Positions 9,439 through 18,462 of a stretch of 64,000 nucleotides of DNA are shown piece by piece. The position numbers and the translations under genes were made by a program. The notes below the pieces were generated by a model that made no database searches, had not been told where the DNA came from, and saw only the letters and a program-made list of their open reading frames with translations. Origin of the DNA: Burkholderia sp. BCC1644 (lineage in GTDB: Bacteria; Pseudomonadota; Gammaproteobacteria; Burkholderiales; Burkholderiaceae); assembly GCF_902833225.1 (NCBI RefSeq), contig NZ_CADFEI010000009.1, forward strand, positions 62,001-126,000. The letters are read 5' to 3'. Position 1 is the first letter of the stretch. Each line of letters starts with the position of its first letter.

Positions 9439-9525
9439 CGCAGCGACGTAGCGCTGACATCGGCATTTGCGTTCGCCGTCACATCAGCGCGCCTTCAATT
9501 CCTTTCTCGAACAAGCGCAAGCAAC

Positions 9526-10560
9526 ATGAACTCGAAAAAATCTGCAACCAGTCTGGCATTCGGCTTATTTTGGATGATGATGTCCGGCACTGCGGCAGCA
9601 CTGGATCGGTGCACTATCTTCCCCTCAAGCAACCCATCGTCGAACACCACGGTGCCCTATGAGGTCACACTTTCCTCGCTCAGCACTTCGAGCTTCGATC
9701 CCGGGGTGCCGAACGGCACGGTTCTCGCGTCACAAACGGTTCAATTCGGTACAACCAACATGGTAGTCAGATGCAATACCGTCTACCAGACAACCACCTG
9801 GGGGCAACCTGGTGTAGCAAGTGAACCGGTTTATCACACCATGCCGACAAACGTCAGCGGTGTCGGCGTCAGGATGAAATATACAGCCGGAGCCTGGCGT
9901 GATGAATGGTGGCCGTACACCTATACGTCCTCGGCCGGCGGAACCGAAACGACTTGGGGATTGAGTACATCCCCGGTCCTGTTCGAGTTTGTCAAGATTG
10001 GCCGCATCACGGCCGGCGGCAAGATAACCGGCGAAATTGCCCGTCAGTGGGTCACTTCGGCTACCACCGGTGATCAATTCCCATACTTGCTGTACAAGAT
10101 CAGCGGCGCAATCGAAATCAAGCCTGCCGTGCCGACCTGCTCAGTCACGACGAAGACGATCAACGTCCCGTTCGGCGGGGTGAGCATGACCAGTGTGGAA
10201 AACGCACCGGAGCGATCGTTCAATATCGGCCTGTCGTGCTCCGGCGGCACCAATGCCGCCAAGACACGGATGTACATGACGTTGACGGACGCGACCGATT
10301 CCAGCAATCGAAGCAACATGCTGAACCTGACCAGCAACTCCACCGCGAAGGGCGTCGGTGTGCAGATCAAGAATGGCTCGACCGCTGTTTCATATGGTCC
10401 CGATTCGAGCAACGCCGGAAACGAGAATCAATGGTTCGTCACGGAGACCGGCAATGGCAATGTCGACATTCCGCTCACCGCGCGCTATGTCACGACCGGC
10501 GGCAAACTCGCGGCGGGCTCCGCCAACGCCATTGCCACTTTCACGATGAGCTATCAGTAG
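9526..10560 (+). CDS. Fimbrial tip adhesin, operon A
   Basis: A 344-residue secreted protein with a signal peptide ending AAALDRC. Residues from about 25 to 195 form a lectin/receptor-type N-terminal region, rich in Thr, Ser and aromatic residues (DEWWPYTYTSS), with a Cys pair (DRC and VVRC). From VPTCSVTTKTINVPFGGV on, it has a pilin domain with the matching Cys (GLSCSGG) and the donor-strand C-terminus ATFTMSYQ. This two-domain build is that of FimH-type tip subunits. It ends the operon and probably sets receptor binding; the receptor cannot be told from sequence. Confidence 0.85.
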   Translation: MNSKKSATSLAFGLFWMMMSGTAAALDRCTIFPSSNPSSNTTVPYEVTLSSLSTSSFDPGVPNGTVLASQTVQFGTTNMVVRCNTVYQTTTWGQPGVASEPVYHTMPTNVSGVGVRMKYTAGAWRDEWWPYTYTSSAGGTETTWGLSTSPVLFEFVKIGRITAGGKITGEIARQWVTSATTGDQFPYLLYKISGAIEIKPAVPTCSVTTKTINVPFGGVSMTSVENAPERSFNIGLSCSGGTNAAKTRMYMTLTDATDSSNRSNMLNLTSNSTAKGVGVQIKNGSTAVSYGPDSSNAGNENQWFVTETGNGNVDIPLTARYVTTGGKLAAGSANAIATFTMSYQ

Positions 10561-10569
10561 TACGGCACC

Positions 10570-10592
10570 GTGCGTGGCTTCCAAGCACGCAC
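10570..10592 (+). terminator. Possible terminator after fimbrial operon A
   Basis: GTGCGTG at 10570-10576 pairs with CACGCAC at 10586-10592 across a 9-base loop, ten bases after the adhesin stop. Only a short CTGTTT follows, so termination efficiency is uncertain. Confidence 0.4.
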
Positions 10593-10621
10593 AGCTCCTG
10601 TTTCGAGCATTCGAGTCATAA

Positions 10622-11075
10622 GAGACGGTTTCAAAAAGATCCCGTGGATCTGTTAGCTTTCGCGGCGACCGGTTGACCTCAGGCATCGGAACAACCGCGA
10701 CCAAGGAGATGGGCAAGCCGATCATCGACGACGAACCGTGGACGTTGATCGCACCGTCACTGCCGCCACCCAAGCCGCGGCGCGAGAAGAACCCGGGCCG
10801 CTTACCTGTTTCGAATCGCGCCGTGCTGACCGGCATCCTGTTCGTTCTCGAGACGGGACTGCGCTGGCGCGACCTGTCCGCCGAGATGGGCTGCGGCTCG
10901 GGCTTGACTTGCTGGCGACGACTACGCGATTGGCCGGCTGCGGGTGTATGGGATCGCCCGCACGAGTTGCTGCTCGCGAAGCTGCGAGCGACAGACCCAA
11001 TCGACTTCTCGCGAGCCGCCGTCGATTCATCATCGATTCGCGCCGTTGGAGCGGGCCAAAAACCGGGCCAAACGA
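10622..11075 (+). mobile_element. IS5-family (IS402-like) left-end fragment with truncated transposase
   Basis: GAGACGGTTTC at 10622-10632 looks like the outer inverted repeat. A transposase starts at the ATG at 10709 (MGKPIIDDEPWTL) directly behind AAGGAG and runs through the DUF4096-like N-terminal region (PGRLPVSNRAVLTGILFVLETGLRWRDL) to AAVDSSSIRAVGAGQK, the first Asp of the DDE triad. It then stops matching: near 11075 the frame passes into sequence of a different IS family. No matching right inverted repeat is seen. The element is dead. Confidence 0.8.
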
Positions 11076-11640
11076 AGGGCTTCCCGGAAGCGATCAACTC
11101 CGTGTGCCCGGAAACGACGGTTCAGACCTGCAACGTGCATTTGATCCGGAATTCGCTGGACTTCGTGAGCAGGAAAGATCGCAAGGCGGCCGCCACCGCG
11201 CTCAAGGAGGTCCACCGGGGCGCCAGCGGCCGAGGCAGCCGCCGTCGCGCTGGACGCCTTTGACGCCGGCCCGTGGGGCACGAAGTACCCGCCGATCGCT
11301 GCGCTCTGGCACCTGGTCTCGGAACAGGTCATTCCCTTTTGCGCGTTCGCGCCGGACATCCGGAAGACTATCTATGCGACCAACGCGATCGAGTCATTGC
11401 ATCTGCAGCTTCGGAGGATCATCGAGGCACGCGGCCACGTCCTGTCGGACGGGACCGCGCTTGAGCTGAGCTGATCTGGCTGGCGCTGCGTAACGTCGTT
11501 ACCAAGTGGACCGGCTCCCGGCACGATTGGAAAAGCCCAATGACGCAGTTTGCGTTGCTTTACCCGGAGCGATTCCGCATCGGAATCTGAGTCTTAACCC
11601 GCCTCACACACGAAATTCCGGATACCTCCCATTCCGAGGA
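11076..11640 (+). mobile_element. IS256-family transposase C-terminal fragment, frameshifted
   Basis: Translated pieces read GFPEAINSVCPETTVQTCNVH, then in another frame ALDAFDAGPWGTKYPPIA...FAPDIRKTIYATNAIESL, then in a third LIWLALRNVVTKWTGSRHDW and FALLYPERF. This is the normal order of an IS256-type transposase C-terminus. Two frameshifts are visible: one near 11210-11220, and a 5-base tandem duplication (AGCTGAGCTG) near 11464-11473. The right end of the element probably lies around 11600-11640 (CACACACGAAATTCC). The first piece is fused in frame to the IS5 fragment on its left. Confidence 0.8.
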
Positions 11641-11695
11641 AACACCGGTACGCGAATCAGCTCGATTCGCATACCGACACTACCGCCCCCTACCC

Positions 11696-12364
11696 TCAAC
11701 CCGAAACACCCGCCCTGCAAGCCGAATGTTCCGGAATCTCGACGACATGGCCCGGCAAGGACTGCGGCACGCCCGGATAGACATTGAAGTCGTCGAGTTT
11801 TCGGCCATCCACTTTCGCACCCTCCACGCGATAGCGAACGGTGCCCGTGGCGGTGAGCTGCGCGCCCGACTCATCGCACGTAACCGACAGCTTTGCGCGT
11901 CCGCTCACCGGCAATTGGCGAACCAGCGCACTGAATCCCACATTGACGACGACGCTGCCCGTGGCCTGCCGTCCCTCTTCGCTGGATGCCTTGATCACGG
12001 GCTTGACCTCAAGCCGATACACAGTCTCCGTTTCGACCGGATGCAGCGGCTTCAAGACGATGTTCTTGGTTTGACCGGGCGCGAGACTCAGTTTGAACGG
12101 ATAGGCGTACAGCGACGGCTTGTTTTCATCGCCAACCGGCTCGATCTTTTCGTCGGCCAGCGGTACGCCGGGGTTAACGAGGCGTGACAACGAAACACTC
12201 ACATACTCGGGACGCACGCCGTTATTGACGATCCGTACGGTCGTCACGCTCTTGTCGAGTCTGACCTCTTTCGGCATCACGTCGATCGCCGCAAGGCTCG
12301 CCCCTGAAAAGAGCCCGCCCGCGATACAGGTCATCGCTCGCATCCTGACAGTACAAGAACTCAT
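11696..12364 (-). CDS. Alternate-class fimbrial chaperone, operon B (third chaperone-like gene)
   Basis: A 222-residue secreted protein with a hydrophobic N-terminal stretch (TCIAGGLFSGASLAAI) serving as signal peptide. It reads IDVMPKEVRLDKSVTTVRIVNNG, then PYKFLSLAPGQTKNIVLK-like text (written FKLSLAPGQTKNIVLK) and TVYRLEVKPVI, the pattern of CfaA/CblB/EcpB-type chaperones. The C-terminal domain is present. It is the last gene of operon B and lies beside the IS scar, about 55 bases away. The start is uncertain: no clear ribosome site precedes the ATG at 12364, and ATGs at 12343 and 12334 would also keep the signal peptide. Confidence 0.75.
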   Translation of the reverse strand: MSSCTVRMRAMTCIAGGLFSGASLAAIDVMPKEVRLDKSVTTVRIVNNGVRPEYVSVSLSRLVNPGVPLADEKIEPVGDENKPSLYAYPFKLSLAPGQTKNIVLKPLHPVETETVYRLEVKPVIKASSEEGRQATGSVVVNVGFSALVRQLPVSGRAKLSVTCDESGAQLTATGTVRYRVEGAKVDGRKLDDFNVYPGVPQSLPGHVVEIPEHSACRAGVSG

Positions 12365-12520
12365 ATCTGTATATCGATCAATTGGCGTTGGAAGGAAATC
12401 GACGAAACCGACGTGGAACCCACTTCACCGCGCGCGGACCGGTGATTTGCACGGACCGTGCGCGCGCCACTGCCCACGGCAAATGGATTGCTCACCCACC
12501 TCGACAGGAAACGGGCACTT

Positions 12521-13069
12521 TCACTGCTTGACGATGATCGGCTCGAAGGTCAAGGACAGCGTACCCGTGTACGTGCCGACGGTACTCTTGAAGTCTCCCG
12601 CCGGCGGCAATGCCGAAATGGCAAGCGCGTAGTACCCTCTGGAATCCACATTCGGATCCGGAGCAGCCGGATTCCGGAATTCGACGCCCTGCTCCATGCT
12701 CAACTGCGACAGCACGGCGCCTTCGGGCCCCATGCTGACAGTCGGGTTCCGGAACGCAAGCGTCGGCTTTGCCTGGTTGACGATTTGCAGCGGTTGATCC
12801 ATGCGAACACGAAACCTTCCGGTGGTCGAATCGATGCGCAGCCTTGCCTGTACGTCATAGGCCGTTTCCCAGCCGCCGAGCTGCTGCATTTTCAAGCCGT
12901 TTTCGAACCATCCGCCCTTGTCATCCGTCACGATCAGGTTATTCGCTCGCGTCACGCTCGCCGTCACCTTACTCGTCGTTTTACCGGTAATCAGAATGAT
13001 CTGGGCAGACGCGAGCGTCGGTAACGCCGTCAGGCCAATCAGCATCCACTTGTAGACCCACTTCCGCAT
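12521..13069 (-). CDS. Minor fimbrial subunit of CS1/CFA-I type, operon B
   Basis: A 182-residue secreted protein, signal peptide MRKWVYKW...TLASAQ. The C-terminal part YYALAISALPPAGDF and GTYTGTLSLTFEPI matches the shape of CS1-type pilins (compare GSYSGDLVMVFEP in the operon B major pilin). It follows the tip adhesin gene by nine bases, so it is in the same transcript. It may be a second shaft, adaptor or anchor subunit. No Cys pair is seen, as is usual for alternate-class subunits. Confidence 0.7.
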   Translation of the reverse strand: MRKWVYKWMLIGLTALPTLASAQIILITGKTTSKVTASVTRANNLIVTDDKGGWFENGLKMQQLGGWETAYDVQARLRIDSTTGRFRVRMDQPLQIVNQAKPTLAFRNPTVSMGPEGAVLSQLSMEQGVEFRNPAAPDPNVDSRGYYALAISALPPAGDFKSTVGTYTGTLSLTFEPIIVKQ

Positions 13070-13078
13070 CTCGCCCTC

Positions 13079-14104
13079 TCAGGATTTCGTAACAATAGTG
13101 AACGTCAGGACGTCGGAGTAATTTCCGGTACTGACACTCGCCCCCACGGACGTTTTGAACGTCGGAACAAAGCATGTCCTGTTACCCTTATTCAGCGTGA
13201 CCGGGCTGCTCTGACTGTTCGGAATGGCGAATGTTCCGGTGCCGCTATCCAGCACCACGGCATATGGAACTTTCTGAGATGCATTACTGACATTCTTCAA
13301 GAAATATTTTCCACCTGAAATACCATTTTCACTCTTTGCATCAATGACAAACTGACGAGAGCTGTTCACGCCGGTATAAGTGAAACAGAGCTGCTCCGTC
13401 GAACCCGTGAGCGTTTTTTCACTGTCACCGCGCGGCAGTTCGCCGAGCTTCCAGTCCGGCGCGGCTACATCGATCGATATTGCGGCCGGGGGGCGAGGCG
13501 GCGGCAAAGTAGGCTCCACGACTTCACAGGTACTACTACTGCCCATGGTGCTCAGATATGCGGCGCCCGTGACCTCCCCGACATCATCGCCTGTTGTGAA
13601 ATTGCCGGCACGAACCCCAATACCTGGCCAGTTTGAGATAACCGAATTATTAATCTGAATTTCCACACTGGCAGTAAATGGAGTTTGTTTGTACCAATCC
13701 CCACCGCCCTTGCCACCTTCCCTCTCCGTCGTATAGTTGTACATGACATACCCCTCACCGACATAAAATCTATCGGAAGCGACATCACCAATCTTTACCG
13801 AGCGCGCCGCACTACTGCTTGGCAAAAGATTTCCATACGAATCATACGTGTAAATCAATATCCCCCGGGAATTAAAGGTGCGTCCACCAGTATTTCCGGC
13901 CGCCGTATTGTATTTAATATCGAGACGAATAGTACTTGTGCCATTCCCGTTATCCATCCAGGAGCACGAACCATAACCAGACGCGACCTTCGATGTAATA
14001 AGTTTAAATGCGCTCGCATTTTGCATCACGAACAAAAACGGCAACGCAAGCACGACCCTCCATGAAAATACAGATACTTTCCATTTCAACATTCTTCGCA
14101 TCAT
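13079..14104 (-). CDS. Alternate-class tip adhesin (CblD/CfaE-like), operon B
   Basis: A 341-residue secreted protein if started at the ATG at 14104; ATGs at 14101 and 14092 would also precede the signal peptide (WRVVLALPFLFVMQNASA). The N-terminal half contains a Cys (GSCSW), Tyr/Asn-rich strands and TTEREGGKGGGDWY. A Pro-rich linker (EPTLPPPRPPA) leads to a C-terminal pilin-like half with two Cys (EQLCFTY, NRTCFVP) ending NYSDVLTFTIVTKS. That is the two-domain form of a CS1-type tip subunit. The gene is noticeably more AT-rich than its neighbours, common for fast-evolving adhesins. A longer reading back to 14242 overlaps the upstream gene and lacks a signal peptide. Confidence 0.72.
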   Translation of the reverse strand: MMRRMLKWKVSVFSWRVVLALPFLFVMQNASAFKLITSKVASGYGSCSWMDNGNGTSTIRLDIKYNTAAGNTGGRTFNSRGILIYTYDSYGNLLPSSSAARSVKIGDVASDRFYVGEGYVMYNYTTEREGGKGGGDWYKQTPFTASVEIQINNSVISNWPGIGVRAGNFTTGDDVGEVTGAAYLSTMGSSSTCEVVEPTLPPPRPPAAISIDVAAPDWKLGELPRGDSEKTLTGSTEQLCFTYTGVNSSRQFVIDAKSENGISGGKYFLKNVSNASQKVPYAVVLDSGTGTFAIPNSQSSPVTLNKGNRTCFVPTFKTSVGASVSTGNYSDVLTFTIVTKS

Positions 14105-14222
14105 GCCGCCTGTATAAAATATATTCCACATGATCTCGTCGGGAATTTCGAGCGCACAAACGCACGACAGATTCGGCCCACATTCGATAACGGATTCCAG
14201 CGAATGAGAACGACCATCGACC

Positions 14223-14699
14223 CTATCGTGCCGCGTCGCCATGCTGATAAATCACGACCCCGTAGCCAATGCTTATCGACAAGGGTGTTGCGAGGCTGTC
14301 CTGCGTGTCGTTGGCCACGACGATGCGCTCCGTGGGCCTGAAGGTGACTCGCCAAACCTGCGTTTTTTGCGGCGACGTACCGAGTTCCCTCATGACCATC
14401 CGGTATTTCTGCGCCGGCGCCAGCACCAGCCGGTTCGGCTGGATCAACAAGCCAGGCCGCTCGACCTCCGCCACCGGAACGAGACGCTCCGGCGTCTCAC
14501 CCGGGTTTTCCACCAAATGCTGTTCGACGTTCAGATAGAGCGGTGTATCACCAACGTTTTCGGCATAAAGCTCGCTGGCCGGCTGGTCGGGCGCCAGCGT
14601 CAACTCCACACGCGACAGCTTCAGTACGCCAGCAGCCATACTCGATGTACACGCCAGCACGGCCAGCAGCGCCAATACGCCACGCAAGCGGGTTTTCAT
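14223..14699 (-). CDS. Single-domain chaperone-like protein, operon B
   Basis: A 158-residue secreted protein (MKTRLRGVLALLAVLACTSSMAAG) that matches only domain 1 of an alternate fimbrial chaperone: LKLSRVELTLAPDQPASELYAENVGDTPLYLNVEQHLVENPGETPERL, then RPGLLIQPNRLVLAPAQKYRMVM. It ends at SISIGYGVVIYQHGDAAR, exactly where its upstream neighbour goes on into domain 2. The ATG overlaps the previous stop (ATGA), which indicates coupling. Either it is a truncated duplicate or a dedicated small chaperone. The frame is intact, with no internal stop. Confidence 0.75.
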   Translation of the reverse strand: MKTRLRGVLALLAVLACTSSMAAGVLKLSRVELTLAPDQPASELYAENVGDTPLYLNVEQHLVENPGETPERLVPVAEVERPGLLIQPNRLVLAPAQKYRMVMRELGTSPQKTQVWRVTFRPTERIVVANDTQDSLATPLSISIGYGVVIYQHGDAAR

Positions 14700-15379
14700 C
14701 ACGGACATGAGAGCGTCACCGGTTTGTCGTCGACATTCATCGACATGCGCTTTGCCGCAAAATGCTGCGGCGTGCCCGGAAAGACGGCCAACGTCTGCGG
14801 CCCCTTCGCCTTCTCATAAACGACCTGGGTAAAAAGCTGGCGCACGTTCCCCGTGTTTTCCAACGTGAGGCCGCCGCTTTCGCATCGATGCGTCCAGCTC
14901 GAGATCTGCTTGCCCGGCGCCGGCATATGCCGCACCAGCACGCCATAACCGATCGACAACGACATTGGCGCGGTGATCCTGTCCTCCGGTGCGTTATCGA
15001 CCTTCAACGACCGAACCGGCAAGATGTACAGCCGGTAGATTTCCTCCTGCTCCGGTTCGGCGAGCGATTTGAGGACGATCGACCGCGTCTGATTCGGGCC
15101 GAGCGTCAGCTTGTCCGGGCTGGCCAGCAGACCGGGGCGCGCAACGTCACCGAGATCGACCTTCTTCTCCGGCGTCACCCCCGGATTCGTCACCTTCTGG
15201 ACGTTGATGTTCAGATACAGCGGCGCATCGCCCATGTTCTTGACGGTTACCGTCTGCTCGTGTGCGTTGAATACCTTCGTCGTGGCCGGCATCACCATCA
15301 GCTCACCTTCCGCATGGGCGGATTGGGCGGCTGCCATCACCAGACCGAACAGCAGTGAAAGTGGGGTATAACGTTTCAT
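14699..15379 (-). CDS. Alternate-class fimbrial chaperone (CblB/CfaA-like), operon B
   Basis: A 226-residue secreted protein, started at the ATG at 15379 because AGGA lies six bases before it. The signal peptide ends AQSAHAEG. Domain 1 reads LMVMPATTKVFNAHEQTVTVKNMG, with the conserved RPGLLASPDKLTLGPNQTRSIVLK, and IYRLYILP before domain 2. Domain 2 contains a Cys pair (HRCESG, TLSCP). It should shuttle the operon B pilin and adhesin to the usher. The stop overlaps the next start. Confidence 0.85.
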   Translation of the reverse strand: MKRYTPLSLLFGLVMAAAQSAHAEGELMVMPATTKVFNAHEQTVTVKNMGDAPLYLNINVQKVTNPGVTPEKKVDLGDVARPGLLASPDKLTLGPNQTRSIVLKSLAEPEQEEIYRLYILPVRSLKVDNAPEDRITAPMSLSIGYGVLVRHMPAPGKQISSWTHRCESGGLTLENTGNVRQLFTQVVYEKAKGPQTLAVFPGTPQHFAAKRMSMNVDDKPVTLSCP

Positions 15380-15408
15380 CGCATTTCCTTTCTGTATTCG
15401 CCGGATCG

Positions 15409-17670
15409 TCATTCGCACCGGAAATTGCTGCCCTTCGCGTCCTTCAGGTCACATGTCAGCCGACGCCCATCCCGCTCGACCGTAACGAGCCGCAGCATCT
15501 TCTTGCTGACGATCGAGAACAAACCGTTCCGATGCACCGTGTCGCCCGTTTCGACAATCCGGCCGCTGATTGGCTTGCCTTCTCCGTCCGTCATGAACCC
15601 GCTGTAGATCATGTTGATCTCGACGCGCGCCTTCGTCGAAAACACCTGCCCGGGGTGCGCGCGCACGATGTTTGCCGGCACTTCGATATTCATGTCGAGG
15701 TTGTCGCTATTGCTGAACACGCGCGCGAACGGCACATCGTTGTATGCGTTGAGCGGCACCGCGTAAGTCCCGCCCCCGGCAACCGGGCTACCTTCGACGT
15801 TGAAGCCATACTTCATGCCGTCGATCACCGGCGTCTTCAACAGCATCGCGCTGCCGCTCGAGCTATAGCGCCCGAATGCAACGCCATCCTTGCTTGCCGC
15901 AACCATCCCTCGATAGTTGAAGTCGACATTGCTGCCCGTATTGCCGGTACCGAGATTCAGCGATGCGTCGCCGCGCGTGCCGGAGCGCGTACCGTAAAGG
16001 TTGACGCCATAATTACCGCCGACCCGGTTGGCCGTGGCGCCAATCGTCGATGTGCCGAAGTTGTCCGCGAAATCCTTCCGGACGTCCCCGCTCAGCTGCG
16101 TCTGACCACCCACATGCGCGGCATTGACTGTCCCCTGAACCTTGTCCAGCGTCATGGTCGTGTTGAAGTACACGCCATAGCCGCCACTGCGGCTCTGGTA
16201 ACCGCCTTTCTGCACACCCAGCGCAAACGTGGCCCACAAGCCGTTCGGACGATAGTTCCAGCGGACTTCCGCCTGATGCGACGGGCCGCCGCTCCGCGAC
16301 TGCATGTAGTTGTAACCGACCGTCGCCTTGCGCAGGCTGCGGCTATAGGACACGCTCGTGCTCGGTTGACCGGTATGGAAGCGCGACACGTCGGTGCTCT
16401 GGTAGCGGCCGACCGACAGACTGCCGAGCGCTTCGCTGGCCATCGAGATGTTTATGTAGCCACCGACGCCGCGCTCGCCGGCCAGTAAACCAAGTGTCGG
16501 TTGAATATCGATGTCGGCGATCTGCGTCGGACGCGTGATATTGACTTCCCCCGCCCATTTGCCGCCCTGACCCGCAAGCGCCGACGAATTCAGGTAGAAG
16601 TGCTTGAGGTTCCGGCTCACCCCGGCCTCGAGCAAATACCCGCTGCTGCCCATTTCCTTGCCGGCCGTGAAATGCCAGGCATTGCCGCCCGTCGCGTTGA
16701 AATTCAGGTTGTTGATTTCACGGCGTTCGGTACTCACCACATTGCCGTTACGGTCGACGAGCCGAACCTCGAGCGGATAGTAGCCGCCGGGCAGATCGGC
16801 GAAACTGATTTCGTTGCGCCCGATCACGGCCGGCCGCTTGAAAATCAGGCGACCGTTTCGGTAGAACTCGTAATTCCCGTCGGCTGTCGCATAAAGAATC
16901 AGCGAGCCGACGTTGTTGTCCAGTTGCAGATGCGCCTGGCTGCCGACCGTTACGAACTGGTCGAAGCTCGGCGACAGCATCGTACTGACAGACCCCGACG
17001 AATAGTCGATGCTGTTCTGCTTACCCATTCGCACGTAGGTGCTGGCGAAGTTCTTCTGCAGGTAATACGACGACACACCGCGGTCACCGCCGCTGTAGCC
17101 GGACGAACTGGTCTGGTTTGCGTACCAGCTCACGTAGCCGAAGCTCTGGGACGGGAGCCCGACCCAGGTATTGCCGTTGACGTTCGCCGCGCGATAGCCC
17201 TCGGATGCGGCGCGCAAATCGATCGACTGGTTGTTGACAATACCCAGATGGGTCTGCGGCGCAATGTAATCCTCGCGCGCATCGCGAATCGAAATCGATC
17301 GCTTCAATTTGTCGACGGTCACGTGATAACCGTCGATCTCCAGGTCGCAGCCATTGCTGCAACGCTTGTAGTCGAGTTGCGAAACGACTTTGCTTAACGC
17401 AGCGATGTCCTCCTTGGAAATGCCGTTTTCTTCATACTTGCTCGCATCGAACGTAAGAACCGAATCCGTTTGCGAATAGCTCAAAAAGCCGGGCAACGTC
17501 CGTCCATTGAACGTTGCCACGTAATTGGCGACGTCGTCCATCTCGGCCGCACTGAACCCTTCCGGAACCCCGTAAGAGACCTTAAGCTCTGCGAATGAAT
17601 GCGATGAAGCAAAAATAAACGCACCCAGCCACAGCTTGTTAAATCGGAAGGGGACTTTTTCGGCGAACAC
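15409..17670 (-). CDS. Alternate-class outer-membrane usher (CblC/CooC/EcpC-like), operon B
   Basis: A 753-residue protein with a signal peptide (LWLGAFIFASSHSFA). The N-terminal region includes RCSNGCDLEIDGYHVTVDKLKRSISIRD, and a long barrel follows with many GYG and NRNGN turns. PGGYYPLEVRLVDRNGN marks the plug/barrel region, and the C-terminus has LTCDLKDAKGSNFRCE with a Cys pair. It is shorter than FimD-type ushers and not closely like those of operons A and C, which fits the CS1/cable-pilus class. The start is a GTG with only a weak AGAAAG ahead. A fragment of a homologous usher is fused to a pilin remnant at 35.3-35.9 kb. Confidence 0.85.
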   Translation of the reverse strand: MFAEKVPFRFNKLWLGAFIFASSHSFAELKVSYGVPEGFSAAEMDDVANYVATFNGRTLPGFLSYSQTDSVLTFDASKYEENGISKEDIAALSKVVSQLDYKRCSNGCDLEIDGYHVTVDKLKRSISIRDAREDYIAPQTHLGIVNNQSIDLRAASEGYRAANVNGNTWVGLPSQSFGYVSWYANQTSSSGYSGGDRGVSSYYLQKNFASTYVRMGKQNSIDYSSGSVSTMLSPSFDQFVTVGSQAHLQLDNNVGSLILYATADGNYEFYRNGRLIFKRPAVIGRNEISFADLPGGYYPLEVRLVDRNGNVVSTERREINNLNFNATGGNAWHFTAGKEMGSSGYLLEAGVSRNLKHFYLNSSALAGQGGKWAGEVNITRPTQIADIDIQPTLGLLAGERGVGGYINISMASEALGSLSVGRYQSTDVSRFHTGQPSTSVSYSRSLRKATVGYNYMQSRSGGPSHQAEVRWNYRPNGLWATFALGVQKGGYQSRSGGYGVYFNTTMTLDKVQGTVNAAHVGGQTQLSGDVRKDFADNFGTSTIGATANRVGGNYGVNLYGTRSGTRGDASLNLGTGNTGSNVDFNYRGMVAASKDGVAFGRYSSSGSAMLLKTPVIDGMKYGFNVEGSPVAGGGTYAVPLNAYNDVPFARVFSNSDNLDMNIEVPANIVRAHPGQVFSTKARVEINMIYSGFMTDGEGKPISGRIVETGDTVHRNGLFSIVSKKMLRLVTVERDGRRLTCDLKDAKGSNFRCE

Positions 17671-17730
17671 GATCTTTCTTATGAAGGAGTTGGACGGACA
17701 CGCGCTTGCTTCCTGTCGTGGCGCTAAACA

Positions 17731-17755
17731 GGAAGCCCCTTGATCCGGGGCTTCC
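17731..17755 (-). promoter_or_regulatory. Stem-loop between pilin and usher genes, operon B
   Basis: GGAAGCCCC at 17731-17739 pairs with GGGGCTTCC at 17747-17755: nine perfect pairs with a 7-base loop, about 20 bases after the pilin stop in the sense direction. TGTTTA follows, so partial termination is possible. It is placed like the hairpins of operons A and C. Confidence 0.72.
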
Positions 17756-17775
17756 CGTCAGCCTTGCTACATGCC

Positions 17776-18300
17776 TTACGGAGCCGTAGCAGCAGCCGGC
17801 TCGAACACCATGACGAGATCGCCGCTGTAGCTGCCGTTGGTGCTCTGGGTACCGGCTTGCGTCGGTGCATCCACGTTGATCTTCAGGTTGTGGATTTCGT
17901 CGAAGCCGCCGTTGCCGGAAACGGTTTGCGTGATTTTCTGAACGCCCGTCGTGATGTCGTGGTCGCCGGCCTGGCTGGTCAGCGCAACCTTTGCGTTCTT
18001 CATTTCATAGCGACCATTCGACATCTTCAGCGCCTGCGACAGCGAAACGTTGAAGTCGGCGTTCTTCGTCCACACGCGGATCGGCAGCGTCTTCGCGAAC
18101 TTCGATTGCGTGTAGTCGGTGGCTTCGAGTTCTTCCGTGCTGTACCACGTCTTACCGTCCGGCTTCGACACGAAGATGCCGTCGTTGATTTGCGCGGTCA
18201 GCGTGATCTTCTTCGACACGGGCTCGGCCTGCGCCGTATGTGCCATGCCGAACAGTGCCGTGGTCATACCCAGTGCCAGAGCGATTTTGCTGAGTTTCAT
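17776..18300 (-). CDS. Cable-pilus-type major pilin (CblA-like), operon B
   Basis: A 174-residue secreted protein started at MKLSKIALALGM, with cleavage near AQAEPVS and GAGAG ahead of the ATG. The mature chain begins VSKKITLTAQINDGIFVSKPDG, as in CS1-type pilins (CooA/CblA class), has no Cys, and ends GSYSGDLVMVFEPAAATAP. It is the first gene of operon B; the AT-rich region upstream carries the shared promoter motif. Neighbouring sensor kinases and response regulator match the known arrangement around cable-pilus genes. A decayed homologue lies at 35.7-35.9 kb. Confidence 0.82.
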   Translation of the reverse strand: MKLSKIALALGMTTALFGMAHTAQAEPVSKKITLTAQINDGIFVSKPDGKTWYSTEELEATDYTQSKFAKTLPIRVWTKNADFNVSLSQALKMSNGRYEMKNAKVALTSQAGDHDITTGVQKITQTVSGNGGFDEIHNLKINVDAPTQAGTQSTNGSYSGDLVMVFEPAAATAP

Positions 18301-18413
18301 CTGATGCTCTCTTTTAAACGATTTTCGAAAATTAAATGCCGAAACTAGTCGGCACACGTTATGTGGAAGATCACCTCCACTAACGAAATTTTCCGAGAGC
18401 ATCACCAAATGAT

Positions 18414-18462
18414 GAATAGGACGATTTTTATATATGTCAAAAAAATACTCGTAAACGTACGA
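18414..18462 (-). promoter_or_regulatory. Promoter element of fimbrial operon B (TCGTACG-N34-TCCTATTC)
   Basis: On the minus strand TCGTACG (18462-18456) is followed after exactly 34 bases by TCCTATTC (18421-18414). A perfect TTGACA at 18440-18435 lies between them, 17 bases before ATTCAT (18417-18412), which could serve as a weak -10. The pilin start is some 110 bases further on. The same two-part element lies before the pilins of operons A and C. Confidence 0.55.
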
